The translations under genes and the position numbers were made by a program. Shown here piece by piece: positions 33,240 to 44,899 of a stretch of 64,000 nucleotides of DNA. Numbering within the stretch: position 1 is the first letter of the stretch; each line of letters opens with the position of its first letter. The DNA comes from Cycas panzhihuaensis (taxonomy: Eukaryota; Cycadophyta), in NCBI GenBank assembly GCA_023213395.1, contig CM041465.1, positions 222,649,741 through 222,713,740 on the forward strand, read 5' to 3'. Below the pieces are notes generated by a model that did no database searches, was not told the DNA's origin, and worked only from the letters and a program-made list of their open reading frames with translations.

Positions 33240-33870
33240 ATATAGTTCAACAAATGACAATGTGAAACTTACGAACTGACATATTAATACATATGTGTAA
33301 TAACATAGAGGTATGTAGTTCAATAAATGACAATGTAAGACTTGTAAACTAGTCACCATTTAACCAGTTGACATGTTAACGAATGTGTGTAAGAGTTTTT
33401 TTCTTTTCTTCCATATCAAATCTTATAATCTCTTATGTAAGCTATATCAATTTTTTTGTAATGTTTTTAATGTAAGACAACTCAAGTTTACAATTCAATA
33501 AATGATAAGTGAAATTTAAGAACTAATCATTATGGAACTTTTGATGAGTATTTTATAAGAGTGCTGAATGAATGTTACCTATGAGTGCAAATGAAGGGAA
33601 ATCAATCCATTCAAGGATAGTTACCCTTGAAATTATATTATATATATGTACATTTAATAGAACATGAGCCCAACAAAACCCCAAATAACTATCCTATTAA
33701 ACTAAATTGTAGCAATTTAAGAGTGTGTTAATCAGATGACAATTCCTAACTTTAATTAAGGGTATTAATATAAGAGAATGTGTGTTAAGGGAAGACCAAG
33801 GTGTGATTGAGTAGTCCAAGATATCCTATGCTACAAGGATCATGAGAGATTACTTTAGTAAATGTAGTGA
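33240..33870. repeat. Dispersed repeat R2, copy 1
   Basis: Aligns in the same orientation with 40440-41170: both contain a twice-repeated CAA(C/T)AAATGACAATGT phrase, GATAAATCAATTCATTTCAAGGAT-like sequence, and GGGAGACTAGGGCATGATTGAGTA-like sequence. Copy 2 sits just upstream (in + coordinates: right) of an antisense Tat-like LTR, so R2 is probably the 3' untranslated region of that family. No coding capacity. Confidence 0.65.
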
Positions 33871-34050
33871 GAGATAGGAGTGTCAAACCAATACATGAAT
33901 GTGAGAAAGTAAGATGTATAAAAATAAGAGCGTATACTTAGTTTATACTTATGGTAAAGTATGTATGTGCCCAGTTTATGCTCATGATAGAGCATATACA
34001 TATGCAACTCACCAAAGCTTAGGTTTATTGGTAGTTTGACTTGTTGGAGC

Positions 34051-34335
34051 CATAGTTTATCCTCATTGGAAAGTGGGCCATAGTTTATACTTATTATGGA
34101 GTTAGATGTAGTTTATACTCATTACAGAGTAAGTTATAGTTTATACTCATTATAGAATATATAGCAATTTATACTTATTTTAGAGTGCATCATAGTATAT
34201 ACTCATTACAAAGTTAGTTGTAGTTTATACATGTAGTAGAGTGGCTCATAGTTTATACTCATTATGAAATGGGTTGTAACGCATACTCATTGCAAGGTGG
34301 ATTGTAATTTATACTATACTCATTGCAAAGTTGGT
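34051..34335. repeat. 28-base minisatellite, 10 units
   Basis: Ten units with strict 28-base spacing (the last is 33), consensus like TGTAGTTTATACTCATTACAGAGT. More diverged partial units lie at about 33930-34010. It follows repeat R2; the second R2 copy has only two units at the matching place (41521-41585). Tandem repeats in the 3' untranslated region are known for Tat/Ogre elements. Confidence 0.85.
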
Positions 34336-36417
34336 GCTCTAATGTTAGGATATGAAGGATTTCATCCATATAGGGAGATATTAAATTATGAGATACTTTA
34401 CGTATGAAGTTCTAAATATTGATCATGACCAGTCTAATATTGTGATGATGGGAGTTGATAAGCATGAGTAGACTATGGAACACTCATATTGAGTTGACCA
34501 GGTTAAACACCTTGCATGAGAGAGTTTGAACATTAATTAATTATAAGTATAAAAAAAGGACTAAATATCATAGTTGATGGATTCAATAAAGTTGTAAGTC
34601 GTTCTCATGGGGAAAGATTTAATTATTACCATTCCCATAAGAGAGGGATTGAGTGGTAAATGCCCTAATGTGAATCGATACCTCGTTGGGATCTTGTGAT
34701 GTAATATTATATGATGGGGTAATTTGAGAGATAAAGCAAAATCCTATTTAAATTAAAGTTTATTTTTCTTAAGTTTCTAGAATACCAAATATTGAAAACA
34801 CTATGAGTGTAAGCACATCAATATCAATTAATATTGATGTCAAGAATTGTGCGAGTGCAACAAGATTGATTACCAAATTTTGATTTTGTAAGATTTGTGG
34901 TTGAGTGTTGGCATCCATATTCCTTAGAATTAGGAGTGTCATTTCTAAAGCTTACACTATTGAAGTAGCAAAAGCCTAATCAAAGGAGGATATAGATGAT
35001 TATAGGAGACCTTTGGGTGGGTTTTGGGTATTTTATAAGAGAGGTGGAGAACTAGACAAAGCGATTCTCAATTATTGTGGTTGAGAGGTAGAAGGTGACT
35101 TAGAAGTAGTACTCTAGGGACCTTTGTGACATATCCTATAAATAGACTACAAGAGTGAAATAGACTATAAGAGTGACTCAACTTCAACTTTTAGAAGAGA
35201 TGAAGTGGTAGGCGAAAGCATGTTTTTTCCCTCTAGAACATCTTCTACAATAGCTTTGTCAATGGGAGGACTAAAGGTATGAATTATAGTAGAGGTTTTA
35301 AGAGGCACTTTATTTATTTGCGAGCATTGAGCCTCAAAAAAGTAGCATGGTTACATAAAATAAGCATGAATGAAAATTTTGTTAGAAACCAAAATCCAAA
35401 GACACAGAAAACAGAAGAGTATAGAATTAAGAAGGTTATGAAATGGAGATGGGAGGCCAAGACCATGAGGCGGTTCGAGTAGCTTAATACTAGTAGAGGG
35501 AACAAGTTCATGTTGTTGCACATAAGGCACTAGGCTAAATGCAGGGTAGTTCATCTAATACAGTAGTGATGGCATGCCCTCCTCGTTGTTGTTGATGATT
35601 GGAGAATCTCTCATACTATTAAAACCCTTTAAGAGGGTTTGGTCTGGCCTAGCGTTAAGGTGGAACTACCTACCGTTGAGACTCTGCATTAATGTGATTA
35701 TTCGTGAACAGTTGGTAATGGAGATTATTAGTTGGTCTAGGTTCCTTAGAGCTCATGACAGGATTGTTAAGCTCAAAGATTGTGCTGTGGCTTGGCAGTT
35801 TCTTCCCCAAAGCTTATTCGAGTCTTACGTTTTGTTAAAATTGGAGGCTTGTGGTCTACTTGGGGTGTTGATGTGAGGATGGCATTGTGTGATCTCTTGC
35901 TTTTAATGACTAAAAATAGGTTATGGTCTATTCTTGTATGGTTGTGGGGATCGCCTCTTGCTTTTGTTTGGTTCGGCTCCTACCTGTGGGATCCTAGGGG
36001 ATAAAGTGCTTTCTTATCCTTTGTTGCTTTCCCTTACGATGGATTGATTTTTACTGGAGTGGTGTTCAAGGAGGTTTAAGAGGTGTGTAGTGGCTTTAAA
36101 ATACTCTGAGATTGCATTGTTTATAGTCTATGGTGGCGTGCACTCTATTTTTAGGACCGTTTATAGCTCTTGGTATCTTGGTGTGGTAGAGGATCATATG
36201 GTGACAGATGTTCTTCTCAAGTGATAAGCATTAGGGAAAACGAGTCCCTCACATATTTGGATGGAACTATTTGGGACCTGAGCTCCTCTCTCACCACCAA
36301 GAAAAGCAAGTGTATTGTCTTTTTTTTGACAAGGGCATAGGTGCTTTCACTTGGGTCCCAAACTAGATCCGTTTGACTCTATTGGTACAATTCGATGGTC
36401 CAAGTGCCTGGTAGAAT
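34336..36417. other. No gene recognised
   Basis: AT-rich to about 35500, then a T/G-rich part to 36417. Open frames at 35279-35482 and 35574-36004 show no family motif on either strand. The order antisense LTR (38346), this region, minisatellite and R2 suggests it is the heavily decayed inside of an antisense Tat-like element, but I see no direct domain evidence. Confidence 0.4.
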
Positions 36418-36430
36418 AAGTATATGTTTG
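36418..36430 (+). repeat. SINE target-site duplication (left)
   Basis: AAGTATATGTTTG, identical to 36738-36750 after the poly(A) tail. Confidence 0.85.
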
Positions 36431-36705
36431 TTTAAGCCTCATGGGGCTGGGTGGATTGGTAAGTGGTGGCGATTACCAAGGCGAGACCCAGGTTCAAAAC
36501 CCATGAGTGCAAGTCACATAGGAAGTAGTCGGCCAGGCGTCATTCTGCAAAGATAGTAATCCGACCAAAGTCCGTTGAGTGTGTGCCGGTATGCGATGGC
36601 GGTATGAACTCAAGCGTAGCCTTACAAAGCGGTACAAAACACGGACCGGGGTCCCCTTACTTCGGAACTTTCACTAAGGGTGGCTAGAGGTTCTCCTCTA
36701 GATAT

Positions 36706-36739
<34 letters not shown>
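36431..36739 (+). mobile_element. tRNA-derived SINE with poly(A) tail
   Basis: About 275 bases plus 33 A (36707-36739), flanked by perfect 13-base duplications. The 5' end has RNA polymerase III promoter elements: an A-box-like GTGGATTGGTAAGTGG at 36451-36466 and a B-box GGTTCAAAACC at 36491-36501, with tRNA-like spacing. The body has no coding frame and is more GC-rich than its surroundings. SINEs are moved by LINE machinery, which explains the A tail and duplications. The intact tail and perfect duplications make this one of the youngest insertions in the window. Confidence 0.9.
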
Positions 36740-36742
<3 letters not shown>

Positions 36743-36750
36743 TATGTTTG

Positions 36751-38345
36751 CTTAGTTTATCTGAGATGTTGGGTGGTAGATTAGCGTCAGTGGTCCTTGA
36801 CACATCTGTGTGATTGTTTTCTTGTGGTGATATTGGATGAATAGCTCTCCAACAGAGTTGTCTTCAGATATTGTTCAGTTTGAAGTGGCACCCACTTCTT
36901 TTGTCTTGCAACTCTGCACTTAAGAAGGGTACATGATTAGTAGATGTTCTGCTAAAGATTTTAGCTCATTCATGATTTATTAAGTTCTTTGTTTGTGATT
37001 GTTAAGTCAGATCGAGACGGGCTGGCGAGGTGGCCAATCCAAGATGTTTGAGAGACGAGAGATGAATAGTGAAGAGGATTGTTGTTCCCCTCAGAAATTA
37101 CATTATTAGATTTGTGACGTTTAGTGATGATTTGGTAGAAGAAATATCCAAAGCCTTGGAAGTTTCAAGAGACAAGTTTTGGAGGTCGCCATTGGAGGAA
37201 GGCTACTGGAAATCATGAAATGTCGATATGGTGAACACCTAATCCCAGTGAGGTGGCTCCATTACTATTGCACTTTTAACAGCTCATTGATAAAAATGTA
37301 AAGTGGTTACACAGACATGCCGGGTCTTGTCTGGAGTGAAGAAACGTCGTGTATCAAGGTTTGGTGTTCTAACTTTGGTGGAATGGGTTTGAAAGAAACT
37401 CATTGTGAGTTTGGGAAGGGCCAATAGTCATGTATATTGTATGGATGCCTTTTGTGTCTTGGGTGCCCTAAAGGGATTACTATTAAATGACTAAGAATTT
37501 TAGTCTATTCTTGTTAACACATACAATCGGGTAAGGAGCATAGTTGTTTAGTCATCCACGATGATTTAGAGAATGTGGCCATTATGGCTTGGTGTTAGTC
37601 TTAAGGAATGAAGGAACAACATGTTGGATTGGTTGTTTGAGAGAGTCATATCTGTGAGCATGTGGTGGTGGTCCACAATAGTTCCATTGGCATTTTCCTC
37701 TCAATGAAGCAATAACTCAGTGGTGGCATTGATGCAGTTTGGAAGTACAGAAGGCATTGGGATTATGTTAGGTGGCAATTCCAAGATCTGTTGTGGGAAG
37801 TGGTTTTGTTCATGAAAGATATGTGGGCCTTTTTGTTTGGCATTTAATTGGGGACTTTAGGATGCCCTCTCAAAAGTGAAGCTGGCACCAAACACAAGAT
37901 TCCATGGGGTAATGGTGGTTGTGTTGTTTGAATTACTAATGAAACTATGTGCTAGAAGTGTAACGTGCAAAATAGAAAATGAAGATCAAGGTATGTTTGG
38001 CGATGTTGGATTGGCATGCAGAAATTTAACTTGAGAGTTTATAGAGTTCAAAGTGGCTATGATGTCATGTAAGAGCATGTTAGTATTAATACACTTTATG
38101 TCCATCAATATTATGTTATTAAATATATTGTAACACTTCACACTTTTAGGGGGCTTGAAGATGTGTGTTGTCAATTTTTCCAAAATGGGTTGGGCTAGGT
38201 ACAAGTCCTAGGCGATTTTTGTAGAACAATTCCCCCTATCCCATGGCACCTTACAATGAAAGGTCAACTCCACATTACAAGGATCTTACCTATTTAAAAA
38301 AAATGATAATAAAATAGTGTTAATTCTAATAGAAGATTGAAAAAG
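36751..38345. other. No gene recognised
   Basis: Continues the T/G-rich sequence found before the SINE (to about 38100), then AT-rich. A - strand frame at 37986-38204 has no family motif. Likely old repeat interior interrupted by the SINE. Confidence 0.35.
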
Positions 38346-39987
38346 TAAACTCTCAATATGATTACCAAAATGTTTACTTGGAAAAGGCACCTTATTCTTA
38401 CTAGCTAAGATAATATCTAAATCTAAGATTTTATCCTAGAAAGTAAGAATAAAACTCTCTTATAAGGAACATATTCCTATAGGTGATAAAAGGTATTTAT
38501 ATGTATACAATAAATTCTCTCTCAATAAGGGTTTCTAGGTTCTTTTATCACATTAACTTAATTTATATATTTTTCTAAAATAAATTGATATATTTTTTTG
38601 CACAAAAATAGATCAAACAAGGCATGTAAAATAAATCAAACAAGATATGTAAATGGCTCTTACCTGATTTTATGTTTAGCGACACATCTTTATGGATGCA
38701 CATATGCATGTGAGATATCTTCCTAGATCTTCATCCTGTAAGATAATATCACAAAGGAGAACACTCCCAAACATTCATTAAGCATTAACATGAGAAATCT
38801 CAAAAGAAACCTATATAAAGATGAAGCAAGGTTACCTCAAGACAAGGACAAGGCATGTGTGAGCTATTAACGATCATTTAATAAGTCTTCCAAAGCAATA
38901 AAATAAGCAAAAAGAAAATAAAAAAGAAATAAAATGAAATAAAAACCATATGAGAGTGAAAAATAAAATAATATAATACAATGAAAAGATCAAATCAAAC
39001 AAATAATGTCAATTCTATAAATGTTGATGAAAATGATGAAAAGCACCTTACTTGAGCGTCAACAAATAAGAGATGTAAAACTTATAAGGATAGCATAAAA
39101 ATTAGAAATCTTTATATGAACTAAAACAAAAGATTGTGAAGGGTATTTATAATAAAATAAAGAGGACAAAAGGAGAATAAATCTTGAAACTTATTTTGAA
39201 GTTAGTTTTAAATACCAATAGGCACTAATTGCATTATTTTCAAGCCCTTTTTAATGAGACCCAAAGAACTACAAAACTAAATAATGGGAGAAGATAGAAA
39301 TTTAAGATGGGTATAGCTCCCTTATATGGTGTCTATTTTCAACCAACAACCACTCATTTTGTATGTACTTAAGTAGATCTATACAGTCAGCTATATAGAA
39401 GAATCAATTGCAGTCAAAATCAAAATTTAAAAGATGTAAAAGAAGGTATAATATAGATGAAAAATGATAACAAATACTTGTGTTAGCCTAAACGAATTGT
39501 TTAAAGAGGCACTTGACTCACGTTTAACCCACATGATAGGTAACTTAAGGAGGTCTTTGACCTATGTTTAAACCATATAATTTAACTCATAGGAGTATAA
39601 GTTCGTGTCAACTTTTAGGCAGGCACTCAGAGGAGCCCAAAAAAATACAAAATAAGATAAAAGAAATGTCTTACGATAGAAAAGATGTATTATAGTGACT
39701 ATCATGAGTGTTGACTCAAGCTCCAAAGTTGTTCATCTATAATATGAATTATTATATAGGATGGATCATGTTCCCATTGTCGACGAGTGGAAGGATACAA
39801 TATGCGTAAGCAAACACAAGTAAATGCTCAATCAAAATATAATATAAGGTAAAATGACAAACAAATGTAAGCAATCAAATGCAACATAAGGTAAATGATA
39901 AGAAATTTCTATATATCTAATGAGAAAGGGAAAAAACATATTTGATATTCTTAAATTAAAAATAGAGAGCCTAAAATTGGGGAAACG
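38346..39987 (-). repeat. Antisense Tat-like LTR, copy a
   Basis: About 1.64 kb, aligning throughout with 42462-44087 in the same (antisense) orientation. On the - strand it starts at GTTTCCCCAATTTTAGGC (expected TG now CG), is preceded by a purine tract AAAGGAGTAAA (39988-40000), and has a TATTTATA-type box near 39142-39152 (TTATAAATAC on the - strand). It appears to be the 3' LTR of the element occupying 39988-42461. Confidence 0.75.
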
Positions 39988-40439
39988 TTTACTCCTTTAA
40001 CAATAGAGTTTGATGGAGCGCACACAATAAAGTGCGAACATTACCAATACCATATATTATGTCTATACATATAATATTACTAATATTCTATATCTTACTA
40101 AGGATTTATATGTCATATTAGAGATCAAATATAAAATAACTAGTTTTGTAAGTAGGATGAAATGAATAAGTATGCATTAAACACAATACCACTAGTGTGA
40201 TTCTAAATAACCCAAGCAATTGTAAATAGATTAGGACTTCCTTAGCTTTTCTCATATGTGTGAATGAATAATACAATGGAAATGCAACAATAATTCAAGA
40301 CTTATATATAGGAGTGTATGAGAATTAGTTGGCAAGAGGAATAACCTAGAGGTGTGAAATCTCAAATTTATGACTAAGACCTCTTAAGGGCAAGGCATCC
40401 AAGAGTAATGATTTCTTTAATTCATACCATCTAGCAATA

Positions 40440-41230
40440 ATAATCATTAACAAAAGTACATATCAATTAAGCCAATGGTTCAACAAATGATAATGTGGTT
40501 ATAAACTGGCCAACACTAAACCCATTGGTCAAAATTATGCATATATATGAAATTAATCAAGTATGTGATTTAAGGAACAACAATGTAAAACTTGTGAACT
40601 AGTTGTCATTAAACTTGTAGATATGTTGACACATATGTATGGTTACTTAGAGGTCGATAGTCTAACAAATGACAATGTAAGACTTGTAAGTCAGTCACCA
40701 TTGAACCTATTGATATGTTGATGAATGTGTGAGAACTCACTTTTTTTTCTTTCCTCTTTTTCTTTTATTTGTGATTTTACTCTTTTGCATATATATTAAA
40801 ACAAGTCTACAACTCAACGAATGACAATAAAACCTACACATAAATCACCATTTAACCCGTTGACGAGTTTTGTATATTCTTAATATTTTGCATATAGGCA
40901 TCATCTTTTAGTGCAAGTGAGGATAAATCAATTCATTTCAAGGATGTTGATCTGGTTGTATTATGCATTTGATAAAGAATAGACCCCAACATAACCATGA
41001 TGTTAACTTATTAGGCCAAATTATAAGAAATTTAAAATCGTGCCAATCAAATTATGATTCCAAACTTTAGTTCAAAATACTAATATGAGAGAGATGCATG
41101 TAAAGGGAGACTAGGGCATGATTGAGTAATCAAGGCAATCTTATGTTGCAGGGATCACATGGAATCACACAAGTAAATATAGTGCAAAGTACAAAATACT
41201 CATTTGATGCTTAGAAATAAGGTATCCCAA
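40440..41230. repeat. Dispersed repeat R2, copy 2
   Basis: Second copy of the sequence at 33240-33870. Lies between the antisense LTR at 38346-39987 and remnants of pol, where a 3' untranslated region would be expected. Confidence 0.6.
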
Positions 41231-41520
41231 CAAATGAGAAAAGCATGATACATGTAGGAAAAAATCTAAGAATAATATCAGGAGCAAAAACTATGAGTGT
41301 ATTTGAATTTAAAATTTAGCATAAAAAATATTTAATTATAAATACTATTATTTTTAAAGAAAATTTGAATGTGTGTTATGATATACATGTGAGAGGTGCA
41401 TTAATGACGATAATGAATACTCAATTATTAAAGAAAACATTTTTCTTACATATCAAAGACAATCGTTAGTGTAAAACATACTATAAACAAATGATATGCA
41501 TGTTAGAGTATGTGAATTAT

Positions 41521-41585
41521 TATAGTTTATACTCTTTAGTAGTTAAATTTTTGAAGCCATAGTTTATTCTTATTATGAAGAAAGT
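41521..41585. repeat. Short form of the 28-base minisatellite (2 units)
   Basis: Units at 41521-41548 and 41558-41585 with a 9-base interruption. It corresponds to the ten-unit array at 34051-34335; the flanking sequence GAAGCCATAG matches GGAGCCATAG there. Confidence 0.7.
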
Positions 41586-41769
41586 TGTATGATAAATCAT
41601 GTATAATATGTGCAAGGGCACTTGTGAGGTACCACCCTTAAGTGATCTACAGTAATCATCACTAAGGTTTAAGCTAAACAAATGATCCTTGGAGAACATG
41701 CCCCCTAGCCAAACTTTGGTGGCAAACATGTGAAAGATGAAAAATCATTCTTAATTACAAGAGAGATCT

Positions 41770-42060
41770 TTAGATAAATAATCCCTTGTTTTTAGCAATA
41801 GGACTTTGCATCAAGATATGTGGTGATATTATGGACAATGATATTGGAGTCAATACCAAGCATATCAATGTAATCCTAAGCAAAGATATTAGTGAATTCC
41901 TCAAAAAGTTTAATGTATTCTTATATTTTAAGAGGCAAATATTATACTCCAATCTTAACAATTTGAAGGGCTTCATCTATCAAAAGATTTATAACGATAG
42001 TCTCTCCCATAAGCATGGCATTCCTTTCCTCAAAATGAGGAAGTGCATCAATAAGTAAGG
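41770..42060 (-). pseudogene. Tat/Athila-type pre-RT fragment
   Basis: On the - strand, through two frame changes, reads LIDEALQIVKIGV, then LFEEFTNIFA, DYIDMLGIDSNIIVHNI and YLDAKSYC. This matches the pre-RT segment of element D (FRDMFAWDYADIKGIDPSII). No RT follows: downstream is the minisatellite and R2, so most of pol is deleted. Confidence 0.65.
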
Positions 42061-42461
42061 GAGAAGACCCTTCCATGGGAATATTCCCAACAAATAGAGG
42101 TAATAAACAATAAATGTAGTTTTAAAAATGTAATTCATGATGGCTATATAGAAGATTTATATGAGAATCAATTATATACTCCCTAGTGGCTTCATCATTC
42201 TCGAAATTATTAATATTAAAATAATGTCTTAACAATTGTGGTATGGTTGTGAGAAAGATGTCATCATAGTTTGTACTCTTCAATGACATGGAATTTTTTG
42301 TAGAAATATCATTCAAACTAGACAGAGCATTCGAAACAAGTGCTTATGAGAAAGAAGTCGATGCTTGAACATCAAGGGGTAAATCAATGATGATTTCTTC
42401 TTCAATAGAAGAATCAACATCAAGATTCTAAATTGGGGGAAAATAACATGATAAGAGAGTA
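42061..42461 (-). pseudogene. Possible gag-pol linker remnant
   Basis: Between the pre-RT fragment and the LTR copy b. - strand frames at 42122-42316 and 42313-42495 show only a weak FENDEATREYI string resembling the spacer of element D. A full gag and protease cannot fit in 400 bases, so the internal region is heavily deleted. Confidence 0.35.
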
Positions 42462-44087
42462 TGTGAACCCCATTATGGTTTCCAAAATGTTTCATATGGA
42501 AGGAGGGCTTGTTCTTCTAATATAAAGAAGTACTTAGAGCCAAGATAGATCCTAGAAGAAGAGAATAAAAGCCACTCATGCAAAGACAATTATCTCTATG
42601 TGTAATAAAAGATATTTGTGTGTATGGTCACCAATGGGTGAATTAGTGGTATGTAACAAATTGTCTTTCAATTAGGGTTCTTAGGTTCTTTTATTGCATC
42701 AATTTATTTTTATATATTCTCCCAAAATAAAGTAATATGTTCATATTCTTATTATTTCCATTGTTAAAACAATCAAACAAATCATGTAAAATAAGTCAAA
42801 CAAGGCATGTTAAAGGCTCTTACTTGGTTTTATACTTAATGTATACCTCTACTTCATGATGAATCATCATTGATGCATGTATCTATGTGACTACTTTCCT
42901 AATCTTCTACCTACAAGACAATGTCACAAGGAAGAATACTACTAAATACTTGTTAATTGTTGGCATGAAATATCAAATAAATCCTATAAGATGATGAAGC
43001 ACAGTTGCCTCGAGATAGGGATAAGGCTTGTGTGAGTCATTAACAGCCACTCAATGGGTCATCCAAGGCAACAAAATAAGCAAGAAAAAAATAAAAATAA
43101 AAAGAATTAATATGAGAAAGAAATAATCAACCAAATAAATGAAACAACATAAGAGAGTAAAAAGATCAACCACCATTAAAAAACAATGTCGACTTCACAA
43201 CAATGATGAAGAGTGCCTTAATTGAGTGTAAGCAAGTAGGAGATGAAGATGGCATGAGCCTTGTGATGGTTATTTTTGTAATAAAAGGGAAGGTTGCAAG
43301 AGGTATTTGTAGTAGATATTTGAAGAACAATTCTTCAAATTTATCTTAAAGTCAATTTTAAAAACCAATAAATAAAAATTGTAATTTTTTAAGGGTTGAA
43401 TTATGAAGTTAGCCCTAAAAACTATGAAACAGACTAATTGGAGAATACATAAACTTAATATAGGCATAACTTCCTTATATGGGCTATGTAAAGAGATGAA
43501 GACAATAACCATTTGTTTCATATATACTCGAAGAAATCTATACAATGGATTATATGGAATAATCAATTACATTCAAAATCAAGACTAAAATACAAAAGAA
43601 TCATTATATGGGTAAAATTTGAGAAAAAGTACTTATGTTGACCAAAACAAATTATTCAGAGAGATATTGATTCATGTTTAATCCATGTGATAGCTAACTC
43701 ATAAGAATACAAACTAGTGTCAACTCAAATTAGTCACTCAAATAAGCTGAAAAAGAGTATAAAACAAAACAAAAAATAGGTCCCTATAGAAGAAATATAT
43801 CATAGTGACTATCATGATTGTTATAGAGGTTGTGTCTCTATAACATGGATTGTTATATAGCATAGATCCCATTTCTATATTTGACAAGTGGATGATGAAA
43901 TATACACAGCAAAACACAAGCTAATACTCAATCAAAATGCAACATAAGATAAAATAACAAGGAAATGAAAGTAATCAAATGCAATGTAAAAGAAATCACA
44001 AGTAGTTGGTGCATATCTAATGAGAGAGAGATCAATCATACTTAATATTCCCATAGTGAAGATAGTAAGCCTAAAATCAAGGAAACA
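42462..44087 (-). repeat. Antisense Tat-like LTR, copy b
   Basis: About 1.63 kb, direct repeat of copy a. On the - strand starts TGTTTCCTTGATTTTAGGC, as element D LTRs also start TGTTTCC. A purine tract TATGGGAGGAGATA (44088-44101, - strand) precedes it, so it serves as 3' LTR for the integrase remnant at 44640-44890. It also sits where the 5' LTR of the 39988-42461 segment would be. Confidence 0.75.
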
Positions 44088-44101
44088 TATCTCCTCCCAT
44101 A
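44088..44101 (-). promoter_or_regulatory. Polypurine tract before LTR copy b
   Basis: - strand TATGGGAGGAGATA adjoining the TG of the LTR. Confidence 0.65.
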
Positions 44102-44639
44102 TTTCTTCTTTGAGTAATATGTCCACTTTATTAGTGGACTTTAATATTTACATCATTTACATATACATGGACATTTAGCCTTTCAAATATCTGCTTGTAC
44201 ATAGGCCCATAACAATGAAAATAACATGGCATCATGCTCACATAACATAGAAATGTTTCTAGGTGCATTTACACACACTTAATGGGTCATTTCACTAGGT
44301 TCTCATTTATATCATAGGGGATGATTATATAATGTCATGAAATAAGACATAAAAAAATAAAATATACATTATGTATAATGTAGGAGCATTACATAATAGT
44401 TCTTCCTAATTTTTCAATATTCCTTCTTAGGTCTTTAATTTTAGAGTTTTATTATTCCTTGATACATGACTCATACCATTTTAGTCCTCTATTTTTTTTC
44501 TTCCCCTATTTCTCTTGATATTGTTATAACTATTACATCATTTTCCACCTCATATACCTATCTTAATCTCTCATAGTAGTAATAGGTTATGACTTTGTCA
44601 TTCTTTTTCTTTTTTTTTTTTGTATTTTAAATTTTCTTA

Positions 44640-44890
44640 ATGTATATTTATATATCTTAGCCAATTTGTCCTTTTTTAATATTAGAGGTATAGTTTTTAC
44701 CTACCAACATTCATATGTTTTAATAGCAACCTTCCATCCAATTACCTCGACCATACAAATCCATTTGTTTTTATATTCTCCATAATGTGGGGTCCTAACC
44801 ACCTAATTTTTTACTTCCTATGGTATAACTAGATATCATGTTTATTATGCAATTGTACCAATTTTCCTTTGTAAAATCATGGATTCTCTA
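44640..44890 (-). pseudogene. Tat/Athila-type integrase C-terminal fragment
   Basis: - strand reads, over two frames, F-x-K-x-x-x-V-Q-L-H-N-K-H near 44870-44840, then KIRWLGPHYMENIKTNGF near 44810-44760, and a decayed V-N-G-x-x-L end. RWLGP followed by a variable V..I..NG is the C-terminal integrase block of Tat and Athila elements. The catalytic core is not recognisable upstream. 44102-44640 would be its 3' untranslated region. Confidence 0.6.
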
Positions 44891-44899
44891 AATGCTTAC

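Noticed and set aside
33931-34335. CRISPR-like regular repeats
   Set aside because: Units are head-to-tail with no unique spacers and lie in plant retrotransposon DNA: a minisatellite.
35574-36004. Two overlapping open frames (100 and 74 codons) with W-rich products
   Set aside because: I considered LINE reverse transcriptase or a host gene fragment. No catalytic or family motif could be read, and the frames change within 100 bases.
36431-36520. tRNA gene
   Set aside because: A and B boxes are present but no cloverleaf with a proper acceptor stem and anticodon forms, and the sequence continues to a poly(A) tail with duplications: a SINE.
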